37,197 bases of DNA from contig ONKQ01000050.1 in the NCBI GenBank assembly GCA_900318465.1, positions 1 to 37,197 of the forward strand. The letters are read 5' to 3'. Under the pieces are notes generated by a model that worked only from the letters and a program-made list of their open reading frames with translations, was not told the DNA's origin and made no database searches. Every line of letters starts with the position of its first letter. Positions within the stretch are counted from its first letter, which is position 1. The DNA comes from an uncultured Bacteroidales bacterium. GTDB lineage: Bacteria; Bacteroidota; Bacteroidia; Bacteroidales; F082. The position numbers and the translations under genes are program-made. Below, in pieces: positions 1 to 7,798 of the stretch.

Positions 1-148
1 CGTGAAGAAGGGCGACAAGCTGCTCATGTACGAAGCCATGAAGATGGAAAACAACCTGCTGGCCGAAGCTGACGGTACCATCACCGCCATCAACTGCCGC
101 CAGGGCGACAATGTGCTGCAAGGTGATACTTTAATCGTAATTGGATAA
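1..148 (+). CDS. Biotin carboxyl carrier protein, C-terminal part
   Basis: The window opens inside this gene; 48 residues and the stop TAA (146-148) are visible. The protein carries biotin covalently and shuttles CO2 between the carboxyltransferase and the membrane beta subunit of a Na+-translocating decarboxylase or acyl-CoA carboxylase. The biotinyl-lysine motif EAMKMEN is intact; the second-half hammerhead fold (ADGTITAI, then GDNVLQGDTLIVI) follows it and the protein ends at the expected place. The OadB-type beta subunit starts 4 bases after the stop, so the two are almost certainly one operon. The carboxyltransferase gene should lie upstream, outside the window. Whether the complex acts on methylmalonyl-CoA or oxaloacetate cannot be read from this fragment; mutAB nearby favours methylmalonyl-CoA (inference). 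Confidence 0.95.
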   Translation, partial: VKKGDKLLMYEAMKMENNLLAEADGTITAINCRQGDNVLQGDTLIVIG

Positions 149-152
149 GACC

Positions 153-1892
153 ATGTTAGGAAAGAAAAGTATTTACAGAAAACCTGCGGTCATCCTCGGC
201 TCCTTGGTGCTCTTGATGCTGCTCAACCTTGTGGTGGTCAACAACCCGATGTTTGCCACCAAGGTTGCCGACTTGGGCAAAACCGAGCAAGTGAGCGAGA
301 TGACCCCAGAGGAAAGCAATGCCCAGCTGGCTGAGTTGGCTGACGCGATTGTCGCGGAACAGCAAAAGTCAGCCGAATTGGGTCAGCAAATCCAGAACCT
401 CGACAAGCGCGTGACGAATTTGGAAAACAAGAACGTCAAAGCTCATGCCGCGAAAGAGGAAGTTAAGGAAATGTCCACCAAAGAACGTCTGAGTGAAGGT
501 CTGCACAACTTCTGGCTGCTTACGGGCTTCCGCAACTGCAAGATTGGCAACATCATCATGATTTTGGTGGGTATCCTCTTCATCTTCTTGGCTATCCGCT
601 TTGAGTTTGAACCTATGTTGCTCATCCCGATTGGCACGGGTATCATCGTGGGTAACATCCCGTTCTTCCAAGGCTTTGGTGTTACCTTTGCCGATGCCAT
701 GGCCAATTTGCAAGCGCTAGATCCAGCCACACTCAATTTCGATTTGGACACGGCTAAAGCCCTGTTGGTGGCTGTCTTTGGCGACAACCCGGGCGACAAA
801 CACATGGTGCTGAGCGAAGCCATCAAGCAGGTTGAGCATCTGAACATGTCTGATTATGGCTTAGTCAACAACGACATCGAAAGCGTGAAAGGCTTGATGA
901 CGAGCGTGTTCCAAAGCGGAGAACTGAACCTTCAGACGGGTCTTTATCAGAAGGGCAGTGTGCTGAACTACTTGTATTTCGGTGTGACCTCTGGTGTGTA
1001 TCCGCCCTTGATTTTCTTGGGCATCGGCGCCATGACCGACTTCTCGTCGCTCATCGCCAACCCGAAACTGATGATCCTCGGTGCCGCCGCCCAGTTGGGT
1101 GTGTTCATCACTTTCATCGGTGCCTTGTATCTGGGCTTCAACCTGCGTGAGGCTGGTGCCATCGGTATCATCGGTGGTGCCGACGGTCCTACCGCCATCT
1201 TCCTGTCCTCGCGTCTGGCCAACGGTATGAACGGCACGCGCAACCTCATCGGACCCATCGCCATTGCAGCTTATTCCTACATGGCTTTGGTGCCCGTGAT
1301 TCAGCCGCCTATCATCCGCTTGCTGACCACCAAGGAAGAACGCCTCATCAAGATGGGTGCCCCGCGTATGGTCAACAAGACCGAAAAGATCATGTTCCCC
1401 ATCGTCGGCCTCATCCTGACCACCTTCATCAGCCCTACGGCTCTGCCGCTGTTGGGTATGCTGTTCTTTGGCAATATCATCAAGGAATCGGGCGTGGTGA
1501 AGCGTTTGCAGAACACGGCCTCCAACCCGTTGATTGACATCGTTACCATCGTCTTGGGTCTTACCGTGGGTGCCTCAACGCAGGCCTCCGTGTTCTTGAC
1601 CTCGAGCTCCATCAAGATCTTCGTCCTCGGTGCTGCCTCGTTCTGCGTGGCTACTGCTGGCGGTTTGCTCGGTGCCAAGTTGATGAACCTCTTCCTGAAG
1701 GAGAAGATTAATCCGATGATCGGTGCCGCTGGCGTTTCGGCTGTGCCGGATAGCGCCCGCGTCGTCGAAGTGGAAGGTCAGAAGTACGACCCGTCGAACC
1801 ACCTGCTCATGCACGCTATGGCCCCCAACGTTTCCGGCGTTATCGGCTCGGCAGTGGCAGCTGGTGTGATGATGTCGTTCCTGATGATGTAA
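153..1892 (+). CDS. Na+-translocating decarboxylase beta subunit (OadB/MmdB family), N-terminally extended
   Basis: This integral membrane subunit decarboxylates carboxybiotin and couples the reaction to Na+ export. The core matches the family: YPPLIFLGIGAMTDF, IGIIGGADGPTAIFLSS, AAYSYMALVPVIQPP, GVSAVPDSARV and the closing APNVSGVIGSAVAAGV. It is 579 residues against roughly 400-435 for usual members. The extra length is mainly an N-terminal block of about 115 residues: a membrane helix (about 10-30), then a charged, Gln/Glu-rich predicted coiled coil (about 50-100), before the first canonical helix (about 130-150). A region of about 95 residues separates helices near 170-265; enteric OadB also has an insert there. 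I chose ATG 153, 4 bases after the biotin carrier stop; an in-frame TTG at 141 would overlap that gene. The extension could replace a separate gamma subunit (inference). Confidence 0.93.
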   Translation: MLGKKSIYRKPAVILGSLVLLMLLNLVVVNNPMFATKVADLGKTEQVSEMTPEESNAQLAELADAIVAEQQKSAELGQQIQNLDKRVTNLENKNVKAHAAKEEVKEMSTKERLSEGLHNFWLLTGFRNCKIGNIIMILVGILFIFLAIRFEFEPMLLIPIGTGIIVGNIPFFQGFGVTFADAMANLQALDPATLNFDLDTAKALLVAVFGDNPGDKHMVLSEAIKQVEHLNMSDYGLVNNDIESVKGLMTSVFQSGELNLQTGLYQKGSVLNYLYFGVTSGVYPPLIFLGIGAMTDFSSLIANPKLMILGAAAQLGVFITFIGALYLGFNLREAGAIGIIGGADGPTAIFLSSRLANGMNGTRNLIGPIAIAAYSYMALVPVIQPPIIRLLTTKEERLIKMGAPRMVNKTEKIMFPIVGLILTTFISPTALPLLGMLFFGNIIKESGVVKRLQNTASNPLIDIVTIVLGLTVGASTQASVFLTSSSIKIFVLGAASFCVATAGGLLGAKLMNLFLKEKINPMIGAAGVSAVPDSARVVEVEGQKYDPSNHLLMHAMAPNVSGVIGSAVAAGVMMSFLMM

Positions 1893-1916
1893 TTACACCT
1901 TATTATATTATGCAAA

Positions 1917-1954
1917 AGAGGGTGTGTCTGTTTTGGACACATCCTCTGTTTTTT
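1917..1954 (+). terminator. Rho-independent terminator after the decarboxylase beta gene
   Basis: A 12-bp stem with one G-T pair (AGAGGGTGTGTC / GACACATCCTCT) and a 7-base loop is followed by a run of six T. It lies 25 bases after the stop at 1892 and closes the biotin carrier/beta subunit operon. Confidence 0.85.
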
Positions 1955-1994
1955 CGAATCGAAAAAAAATTAGGCAGCGAAACGAAAAAAGCCG

Positions 1995-2002
1995 TATTTT
2001 TG
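1995..2002 (+). promoter_or_regulatory. Bacteroidota -7 promoter box TATTTTTG
   Basis: The box matches the Bacteroidota primary sigma factor consensus TAnnTTTG and sits 28 bases before the ATG at 2031, just after a terminator. No convincing -33 TTTG was found at the usual distance. Confidence 0.65.
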
Positions 2003-2030
2003 CCGCGACATACAAATTAAAATCATCACG

Positions 2031-2606
2031 ATGAAAAAATCAATCATTCTTTTAGCTCTCTTTGCTTTGACGATGGGTACGGCCAAAGCTCAGTGGTTCG
2101 ACTTCGCGTACAGCCGTAATAATGCAAGCATCGGCCTCAATCTTGGTGTTGTGGGCTATCACTTAGGCCAAGGCCAGATCGACAAGACCTATGCAGGTTT
2201 AGGAATTGGAGTAAACCTCACATTGTCAGGTGTTTATCTTGATTTTATCTATCAAAGTCCCGAACATCGTTGGAACAGCAAGGTTTCTCCAGTCGTGTAT
2301 CATGACCACACCGCCTTGACCATTAATTTGGGTTACAAGGTTCCTGTCACGCATTGGCTGTTCATCACTCCCATGATTGGCTACAGCAACGAGACCACGG
2401 GATTGACGGATTGCAGCACGATCAATGTGGATTACGAGAGACGTTCCATCTACCACGATTACAAGCGTCAAACCATCAACAACCATTTCAACTATGGCGT
2501 TGGCCTTTCGTTGAAGCTCTTTAATTATATCGAAATCGGTGGCGTTTGCACTTCACATGCCGTATTTGGCAGCATTGCGCTGAGTTCGAATAATAAAGGG
2601 AAATAA
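2031..2606 (+). CDS. Small secreted, probably outer-membrane beta-barrel protein
   Basis: I do not recognise a named family. The 191-residue product has a clear signal peptide (MKKSIILLALFALTMGTAKA, cleavage before QWFDF). The mature part alternates hydrophobic and polar residues in amphipathic stretches with many Gly and aromatic residues (IGLNLGVVGYHLG, YAGLGIGVNLTLSGVYLDFIY, YGVGLSLKLFNYIEIGGV), as in small outer-membrane barrels of Bacteroidota. The next gene, a lipoprotein, follows after 56 bases without a new promoter, so the two may be co-transcribed. The role is unknown. Confidence 0.75.
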   Translation: MKKSIILLALFALTMGTAKAQWFDFAYSRNNASIGLNLGVVGYHLGQGQIDKTYAGLGIGVNLTLSGVYLDFIYQSPEHRWNSKVSPVVYHDHTALTINLGYKVPVTHWLFITPMIGYSNETTGLTDCSTINVDYERRSIYHDYKRQTINNHFNYGVGLSLKLFNYIEIGGVCTSHAVFGSIALSSNNKGK

Positions 2607-2662
2607 TTTATCGAATATTGAACTTAATCAACTAATTATTAACCATTTAAATTTCAATTATT

Positions 2663-3091
2663 ATGAAGAAATTTAGCTTATTGTTCGTTTGCGCTGCCTG
2701 CTTCCTTTTGGCCAGCTGCAATGTTTACCGTCACAACGTGAAGGAAGCCCAGGCCTATGTTCAGTATCATGCTGCCGACTTTGACCTTTCAGGTCAAGTG
2801 ACAGGCGAGGCTACTGTCGTCCGCGTCATTGGTATTGACTGGGAGCACCTCTTTGGTGACAAAGAGTCGGCCACCACTCCCGATTTCGGCACCATGATCC
2901 CCGTCATCGGCACCAGAATTGAGAGCGGCGCCAATTACGCTCTCTTCAACATGATGAAGAAGAACCCTGGCTACGACGTGGTTATCTATCCTCAAGTGGA
3001 AGCACATCGTCACGCCCCGATTCTCGGCACTGACATCTATTCAAAGACCACCTATAAGGTGACGGCTCGCTTGGGCAAACTGAAGAAGTAA
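2663..3091 (+). CDS. Small putative lipoprotein of unknown function
   Basis: The 142-residue product starts with a lipoprotein signal peptide (MKKFSLLFVCAACFLLASC, lipobox LASC with the lipidated Cys at residue 19), so it should be membrane-anchored and face the periplasm or cell surface. The remainder is a compact domain of about 120 residues (GEATVVRVIGIDWEHLFG, then GANYALFNMMKKNPGYDVVIYPQVEA, then a basic C terminus). The pattern recalls small periplasmic lipoproteins whose family I cannot name with certainty. It lies 56 bases after the barrel-like gene and ends in a strong terminator, which suggests a two-gene unit. Confidence 0.78.
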   Translation: MKKFSLLFVCAACFLLASCNVYRHNVKEAQAYVQYHAADFDLSGQVTGEATVVRVIGIDWEHLFGDKESATTPDFGTMIPVIGTRIESGANYALFNMMKKNPGYDVVIYPQVEAHRHAPILGTDIYSKTTYKVTARLGKLKK

Positions 3092-3127
3092 TTTGCTTCA
3101 CCGTCCAATCGGACTATTTGATAACGG

Positions 3128-3158
3128 AGGCTGCTCGTTTCGGGCGGCCTTCTTTTTT
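3128..3158 (+). terminator. Rho-independent terminator after the lipoprotein gene
   Basis: A 10-bp stem (AGGCTGCTCG / CGGGCGGCCT, with G-T pairs) and a TTT loop is followed by TCTTTTTTG. It lies 37 bases after the stop at 3091. Confidence 0.85.
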
Positions 3159-3201
3159 GTGCAAATTGGGACAACAAATGGATTGGTTTGTGGAAAAACC
3201 G

Positions 3202-3209
3202 TATTTTTG
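3202..3209 (+). promoter_or_regulatory. Bacteroidota -7 promoter box TATTTTTG
   Basis: The box lies 29 bases before ATG 3239. Its position argues against the longer reading frame that opens at 3188, because that start would lie upstream of transcription. The same string TATTTTTGCCGC occurs before the gene at 2031. Confidence 0.65.
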
Positions 3210-3238
3210 CCGCCTATTATTGTCAAATTCAGAATGAT

Positions 3239-5545
3239 ATGAAGAAAATCTGTCTTTTAATCATAGCTTTAGCCGCTTCTTTCATGCTTCAAGCCCAAAA
3301 CGAACTTATTCGTTCTCCACGTCCGAAAGTCGGTGTGGTGCTTGGTGGCGGCGGTGCCAAAGGCGCATCGCATATCGGAGTGCTGAAATATATTGAGGAG
3401 ATGGGCATCCCCGTCGATTATGTGGCGGGCACCAGCATGGGTTCCATCCTCGGCGGACTTTATGCCATGGGCTACTCGCCCGACGAGATGCAGAGACTCA
3501 TCGCCAGCATCAATTGGGGCGAGTATATCGGCAACCAACTCGACCGCTCGACAATGTCGATGGAAAGCCGCAAACGCAGTAGCACTATGTTGGTCAACAT
3601 TCCGTTCAGCCTTGAGAGCCTCCTCGACAATGACCCCAATTCCAAGTTCATCAATAGCCTGCCGAGTGCTTACGTCAACAACAGTTCGTTGGTCAACCTC
3701 TTCAACGACTTGTGCATTGGTTATCAGGAGGAGATGGACTTCAACGACATGCCCATTCCCTTTGCTTGCGTGGCCACCAACATTGTCACGGGTGAAGAAG
3801 TCGTGTTGCGCAACGGCATTGTGCCTACTGCAATGCGGGCCAGCATGGCCATCCCGGGCGTGTTTTCGCCCGTCGCCATTGGCGATATGCTGCTCGTCGA
3901 CGGCGGCTTGGTCAACAACTTTCCCGCCGACGTGCTTCGCGAGATGGGTGCCGACATTATCATCGGCGTAGAAGTTACCAGCGAGAAGAAAATCACCCGC
4001 GACGACATCCAATCGCTGCCCCAACTGCTCGGACGCTTGGTCACCAACAGCACCAGCGGCAAGCGCGAGGAGAACCGCAAACTCTGCAATGTGCACATCG
4101 TCCCCGATATACAAGGTTTTGGTATGCTCAGCTTCACGCAAGAGGCCATTGACACGTTGGTGGGCAGAGGCTACAAAAAGGCGCAGCAATACCACGACCA
4201 ACTGTTGGCCATCAAGCAATACATTGAAACAGAGGCTGGTCATCCTGTCAAAAAGGAACTTCATGCGCCTAAGGCATACAATCTGTTGGCAGACAATGTG
4301 TTGATTCATTCCATCAATTTCGACAACGTGAGTGATAGCGATAGCCGTTGGCTGGTACGCAAGAGTGGCCTCCAATTGGGGAAACGCTATTCGAAGGACG
4401 ACATCGAACATGCCATCAACATTTTCCGTGGTACCGGCTGCTACGACGAAATCACCTATAATATCAAGGAATGCGACTCCATCCATGACAAGAACGAACT
4501 CTCTGATTCATACGATCTGAACATTCGTGTTACTCCCGCAAAGCCACATGTTGTGGGCTTGGGCTTGCGCTACGACACCGAGGATGGTGCCGCCTTATTG
4601 CTCAACTTTGGCATGAACGAGAAGAAGTTTGGCGGCTCGAAACTCAATTTCGGCGTAAAACTGAGTTACAATCCCAAGATTAATCTTACCTATACCTATT
4701 CCCAACCGTCGTTAGCCAATTTCAGCCTTGCCTACGATTATAGGAACGAGCATTTCAGAATATTGAATGCCGACGGCAAGTCCATAAACTTCCATTATAG
4801 GCAGCAAAAAGTCAGTGGCTACATCTCGCAGTTCCATTTGCTCAACTTTAGCACTGCCGTTGGCGTGTCGTATGTCAGCACTACCTACGATCCGACCGGA
4901 ATCGATAGTGAATCTTTTTGGGACACTATCATTTTTGCACAAAACAGGCTGCTCTCGCCTTTCGTCAACTTTGAATACGACAACCTCGATGAAACCTATT
5001 TCGCCAAACACGGCATCTCGTCGCACCTGAGCAGCCATTTCTATTATGATTCACACCATGATGAATACTCGACAGGCAGGTATTTAGACATCTGCTATGA
5101 TTTTCAATCCTACATCACGCCGAACAATGGCAGGTTTACCATCATCCCCCAGGTTTATGGACGCTATATATATGAAGGTGGTGGATCGTATTTCAACCTA
5201 TACAACATTTGTGGAGGCGATACACCCGGGGTGCATTTTGATAACCAAATGCCTTTCATTGGCAGAACTTCTGTGGTGTCATTAGATTACAATTCCAGCA
5301 TATTGCGCTGCGACCTGCGATACAATTTCTACGGAAAGCACTATCTGACCGCCATGTACAATATGGCCGTGTTTTGGAACGATCTCAAATCTGGCGTAAA
5401 CTATTTGCTGAAATCCGTTTGTCACGGAACGGGGTTGAAATATTCCTACAATAGTCTTCTGGGTCCCATCTCACTGACGGCCCATTGGTCGAATCTTTAC
5501 TACTCTCACTTTGGGGTTTACTTTTCGTTCGGATACACGTTCTGA
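3239..5545 (+). CDS. Patatin-like phospholipase fused to an Omp85-type outer-membrane barrel
   Basis: This 768-residue protein is predicted to be a lipase exposed through, or held at, the outer membrane, comparable in layout to PlpD-type (type Vd) autotransporters. In order it has: a signal peptide (residues 1-19, ending LQAQ); a patatin domain (about 28-330) with oxyanion loop GGGGAKG (36-42), nucleophile elbow GTSMG (Ser66) and the catalytic DGG (Asp221); a POTRA-like segment (about 355-430); and a beta-barrel (about 435-768) ending in an aromatic residue (FGYTF). All three catalytic motifs are intact, so I expect activity on phospholipids or acyl esters. I chose the start at ATG 3239, where the signal peptide begins and the promoter is well placed. 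It is transcribed alone and converges on mutB. Confidence 0.93.
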   Translation: MKKICLLIIALAASFMLQAQNELIRSPRPKVGVVLGGGGAKGASHIGVLKYIEEMGIPVDYVAGTSMGSILGGLYAMGYSPDEMQRLIASINWGEYIGNQLDRSTMSMESRKRSSTMLVNIPFSLESLLDNDPNSKFINSLPSAYVNNSSLVNLFNDLCIGYQEEMDFNDMPIPFACVATNIVTGEEVVLRNGIVPTAMRASMAIPGVFSPVAIGDMLLVDGGLVNNFPADVLREMGADIIIGVEVTSEKKITRDDIQSLPQLLGRLVTNSTSGKREENRKLCNVHIVPDIQGFGMLSFTQEAIDTLVGRGYKKAQQYHDQLLAIKQYIETEAGHPVKKELHAPKAYNLLADNVLIHSINFDNVSDSDSRWLVRKSGLQLGKRYSKDDIEHAINIFRGTGCYDEITYNIKECDSIHDKNELSDSYDLNIRVTPAKPHVVGLGLRYDTEDGAALLLNFGMNEKKFGGSKLNFGVKLSYNPKINLTYTYSQPSLANFSLAYDYRNEHFRILNADGKSINFHYRQQKVSGYISQFHLLNFSTAVGVSYVSTTYDPTGIDSESFWDTIIFAQNRLLSPFVNFEYDNLDETYFAKHGISSHLSSHFYYDSHHDEYSTGRYLDICYDFQSYITPNNGRFTIIPQVYGRYIYEGGGSYFNLYNICGGDTPGVHFDNQMPFIGRTSVVSLDYNSSILRCDLRYNFYGKHYLTAMYNMAVFWNDLKSGVNYLLKSVCHGTGLKYSYNSLLGPISLTAHWSNLYYSHFGVYFSFGYTF

Positions 5546-5549
5546 AATC

Positions 5550-5580
5550 AAAAGGGGCTCACAATCGTGAACCCCTTTTT
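5550..5580. terminator. Bidirectional terminator between the patatin gene and mutB
   Basis: The inverted repeat AAAAGGGGCTCAC / GTGAACCCCTTTT with an AATC loop has T runs on both strands. It lies 5 bases after one stop and 10 bases before the other, and serves convergent genes. Confidence 0.85.
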
Positions 5581-5589
5581 GCTTCAGCC

Positions 5590-7683
5590 TTAGGCTTTCC
5601 GTGCTGCAATCAGCAACTCAAGCATCTTGATGGCTGACTCGCTGACGGGGGTGCCAGGACCAAAGATGGCCACAGCTCCGGCATCGTAGAGGAACTGGTA
5701 GTCCTGGGCGGGAATCACACCACCCACGGTGACCATGATGTCGGGACGACCGAGTTTTTCCAACTCTTCAATGACTTGCGGCACAAGGGTCTTGTGACCA
5801 GCAGCTAATGAACTCACGCCCATGATGTGGACATCGTTCTCAACGGCCTGCTTTGCAGCCTCAGCGGGCGTTTGGAACAGCGGACCCATATCCACGTCGA
5901 AACCAATGTCAGCATAACCCGTAGCTACCACTTTGGCGCCACGGTCGTGGCCGTCTTGACCCATCTTGGCGACCATGATACGCGGACGGCGACCTTCCAT
6001 CTTGGCGAACTCGTCGGCCATCTTGCAGGCCTCCTCAAATCTTGCATCGTTTTTCGTTTCCATAGAATACACTCCTGAAATTGAACGGATTACTGCTTTG
6101 TAACGACCAGCGACTTTCTCGCAAGCCATTGAAGCCAAAAGGTTGCCCTCGTGGGTCTCTGCGCACTTGGTGATGGCATCGAGGCAACGCTGCACATCGG
6201 CTTCATTGCGGTTGGCGCGGAGTTCCTTCAAGCGCTTGATCTGCGACTCACGCACGGCGGTGTTGTCGATTTCCAAGGTCTCGATCGGGTCTTCGTGGTC
6301 AAGGCGGTACTTGTTGATACCTACGATGGTCTCGCGACCCGAGTCGATTTGGGCCTGCTTGCGGGCCGAAGCCTCTTCGATACGCATCTTCGGCAGACCC
6401 GTTTCGATGGCTTTGGCCATGCCGCCCATGGCTTCCACCTCTTGGATGTGATTCCAAGCGCGGTGGGCAATCTCATGAGTGAGCGACTCCACATAATAGG
6501 AGCCAGCCCACGGGTCAACCACGCGGCAAACGTTGGTCTCTTCTTGGATGTAAATCTGCGTGTTACGGGCGATACGGGCACTAAAGTCGGTGGGCAGGGC
6601 GATGGCTTCGTCCAAAGCGTTGGTGTGCAGCGACTGGGTGTGACCCAAAGCGGCCCCCATAGCCTCGATACAGGTACGGGCCACGTTGTTGAACGGGTCT
6701 TGCTCGGTGAGCGACCAACCGGAGGTCTGCGTGTGGGTACGCAAGGCCAACGACTTGGTGCTCTTCGGGTTGAAGGTGCTCACAATCTTGGCCCACAGCA
6801 TACGGGCGGCACGCATCTTGGCAATCTCCATGAAGTGGTTCATGCCCGAGCACCAGAAGAACGACAAGCGCGGCGCAAAAGCATCGACATCCAAACCGGC
6901 CTTGACACCCGTGCGGAGGTAATCCCAGCCGTCGGCCAAGGTATAAGCCATCTCAATGTCGGAGGTGGCGCCGGCTTCCTGCATGTGGTAACCCGAGATG
7001 GAGATGCTGTTAAACTTCGGCATGTTCTGCGAGGTGAACTCGAAAATGTCGGCGATGATGCGCATCGAGAACTCAGGCGGATAAATATAGGTGTTACGCA
7101 CCATGAATTCCTTCAGGATGTCGTTCTGGATGGTGCCTTGCAGCTCTTCGTATTTGGCACCTTGCTCCAATGCAGCGACGATATAGAAGGCCAAAATCGG
7201 CAACACGGCGCCGTTCATGGTCATGGAGACGGACATTTTGTTAAGCGGGATCTGGTCGAACAGGACCTTCATGTCCTCGACGGAGCAGATGCTCACGCCA
7301 GCCTTACCCACGTCGCCCATAACGCGCTCGTGGTCGGCGTCGTAGCCACGGTGTGTGGCCAAGTCGAAGGCCACGGACAGACCTTTCTGACCAGCCGCGA
7401 TGTTACGGCGGAAGAAGGCATTGGATTCCTCGGCGGTGGAGAAACCGGCGTACTGACGGATGGTCCAAGGACGCATCACATACATCGTCGAGTAAGGTCC
7501 ACGGAGGAAGGGCGCAATGCCAGCGGCGTAGTTGAGGTGTTCCATGCCTTCGAGGTCTTTCTCGGTGTAGGCAGGCTTCACCATGATATGTTCGTGGGTC
7601 TCCCAATTTTCGCCATTCGGCAAAATGAGGCCACTATGCTTAGGTATAGCGTTGATATTGATGTCTTTATAATTCGGTTTCAT
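5590..7683 (-). CDS. mutB: Methylmalonyl-CoA mutase, large (catalytic) subunit
   Basis: This adenosylcobalamin-dependent enzyme interconverts succinyl-CoA and (R)-methylmalonyl-CoA in propionate formation. The 697-residue chain has the substrate-binding TIM barrel ([26 protein letters not shown] in pieces, then [17 protein letters not shown] and [10 protein letters not shown]) and a C-terminal cobalamin domain with the base-off motif D577-x-H579-x-x-G582 (DGHDRG), where His579 is the lower axial ligand. Length and motifs are typical, so it should be active as a heterodimer with MutA. It lies downstream of mutA on the same strand across a 113-base spacer filled by a 7-bp-period inverted repeat. 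Long frames on the opposite strand across this gene are codon-bias artefacts. Confidence 0.98.
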   Translation of the reverse strand: MKPNYKDININAIPKHSGLILPNGENWETHEHIMVKPAYTEKDLEGMEHLNYAAGIAPFLRGPYSTMYVMRPWTIRQYAGFSTAEESNAFFRRNIAAGQKGLSVAFDLATHRGYDADHERVMGDVGKAGVSICSVEDMKVLFDQIPLNKMSVSMTMNGAVLPILAFYIVAALEQGAKYEELQGTIQNDILKEFMVRNTYIYPPEFSMRIIADIFEFTSQNMPKFNSISISGYHMQEAGATSDIEMAYTLADGWDYLRTGVKAGLDVDAFAPRLSFFWCSGMNHFMEIAKMRAARMLWAKIVSTFNPKSTKSLALRTHTQTSGWSLTEQDPFNNVARTCIEAMGAALGHTQSLHTNALDEAIALPTDFSARIARNTQIYIQEETNVCRVVDPWAGSYYVESLTHEIAHRAWNHIQEVEAMGGMAKAIETGLPKMRIEEASARKQAQIDSGRETIVGINKYRLDHEDPIETLEIDNTAVRESQIKRLKELRANRNEADVQRCLDAITKCAETHEGNLLASMACEKVAGRYKAVIRSISGVYSMETKNDARFEEACKMADEFAKMEGRRPRIMVAKMGQDGHDRGAKVVATGYADIGFDVDMGPLFQTPAEAAKQAVENDVHIMGVSSLAAGHKTLVPQVIEELEKLGRPDIMVTVGGVIPAQDYQFLYDAGAVAIFGPGTPVSESAIKMLELLIAARKA

Positions 7684-7707
7684 CGTATTACTCCTTTCCT
7701 TATTTTA

Positions 7708-7798
7708 ATTCGGAATTCGGAATGCTGAATTCGGAATATCGCGATGCGACGCTGGGCTTCGCCCTTATTCCGCATTCCGCATTCTTAATTCCGCATTC
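7708..7798. repeat. Inverted array of 7-bp repeats between mutA and mutB
   Basis: The left arm 7708-7737 reads as heptamers ATTCGGA, ATTCGGA, ATGCTGA, ATTCGGA, AT. The right arm from 7767 reads ATTCCGC, ATTCCGC, ATTCTTA, ATTCCGC, ATTC. The arms are imperfectly complementary, and the middle contains a small hairpin GGGC-TTC-GCCC (7754-7764) and the palindrome ATCGCGAT (7738-7745). The last heptamer overlaps the mutA stop codon (7797-7799). In the mRNA this would form a hairpin between the two cistrons. Confidence 0.8.

Noticed and set aside
3188-3238. Longer start for the patatin protein at 3188
   Set aside because: It would place the promoter box inside the coding sequence and hide the signal peptide behind 17 unrelated residues.
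3269-4486. A 405-codon open frame antisense to the patatin gene
   Set aside because: The patatin frame has complete motifs, a signal peptide and a promoter; the opposite frame has none.
6151-7728. A 525-codon open frame antisense to mutB
   Set aside because: It is the mirror of a highly conserved gene with biased codons; its translation is His/Val/Gly-rich without any family pattern.
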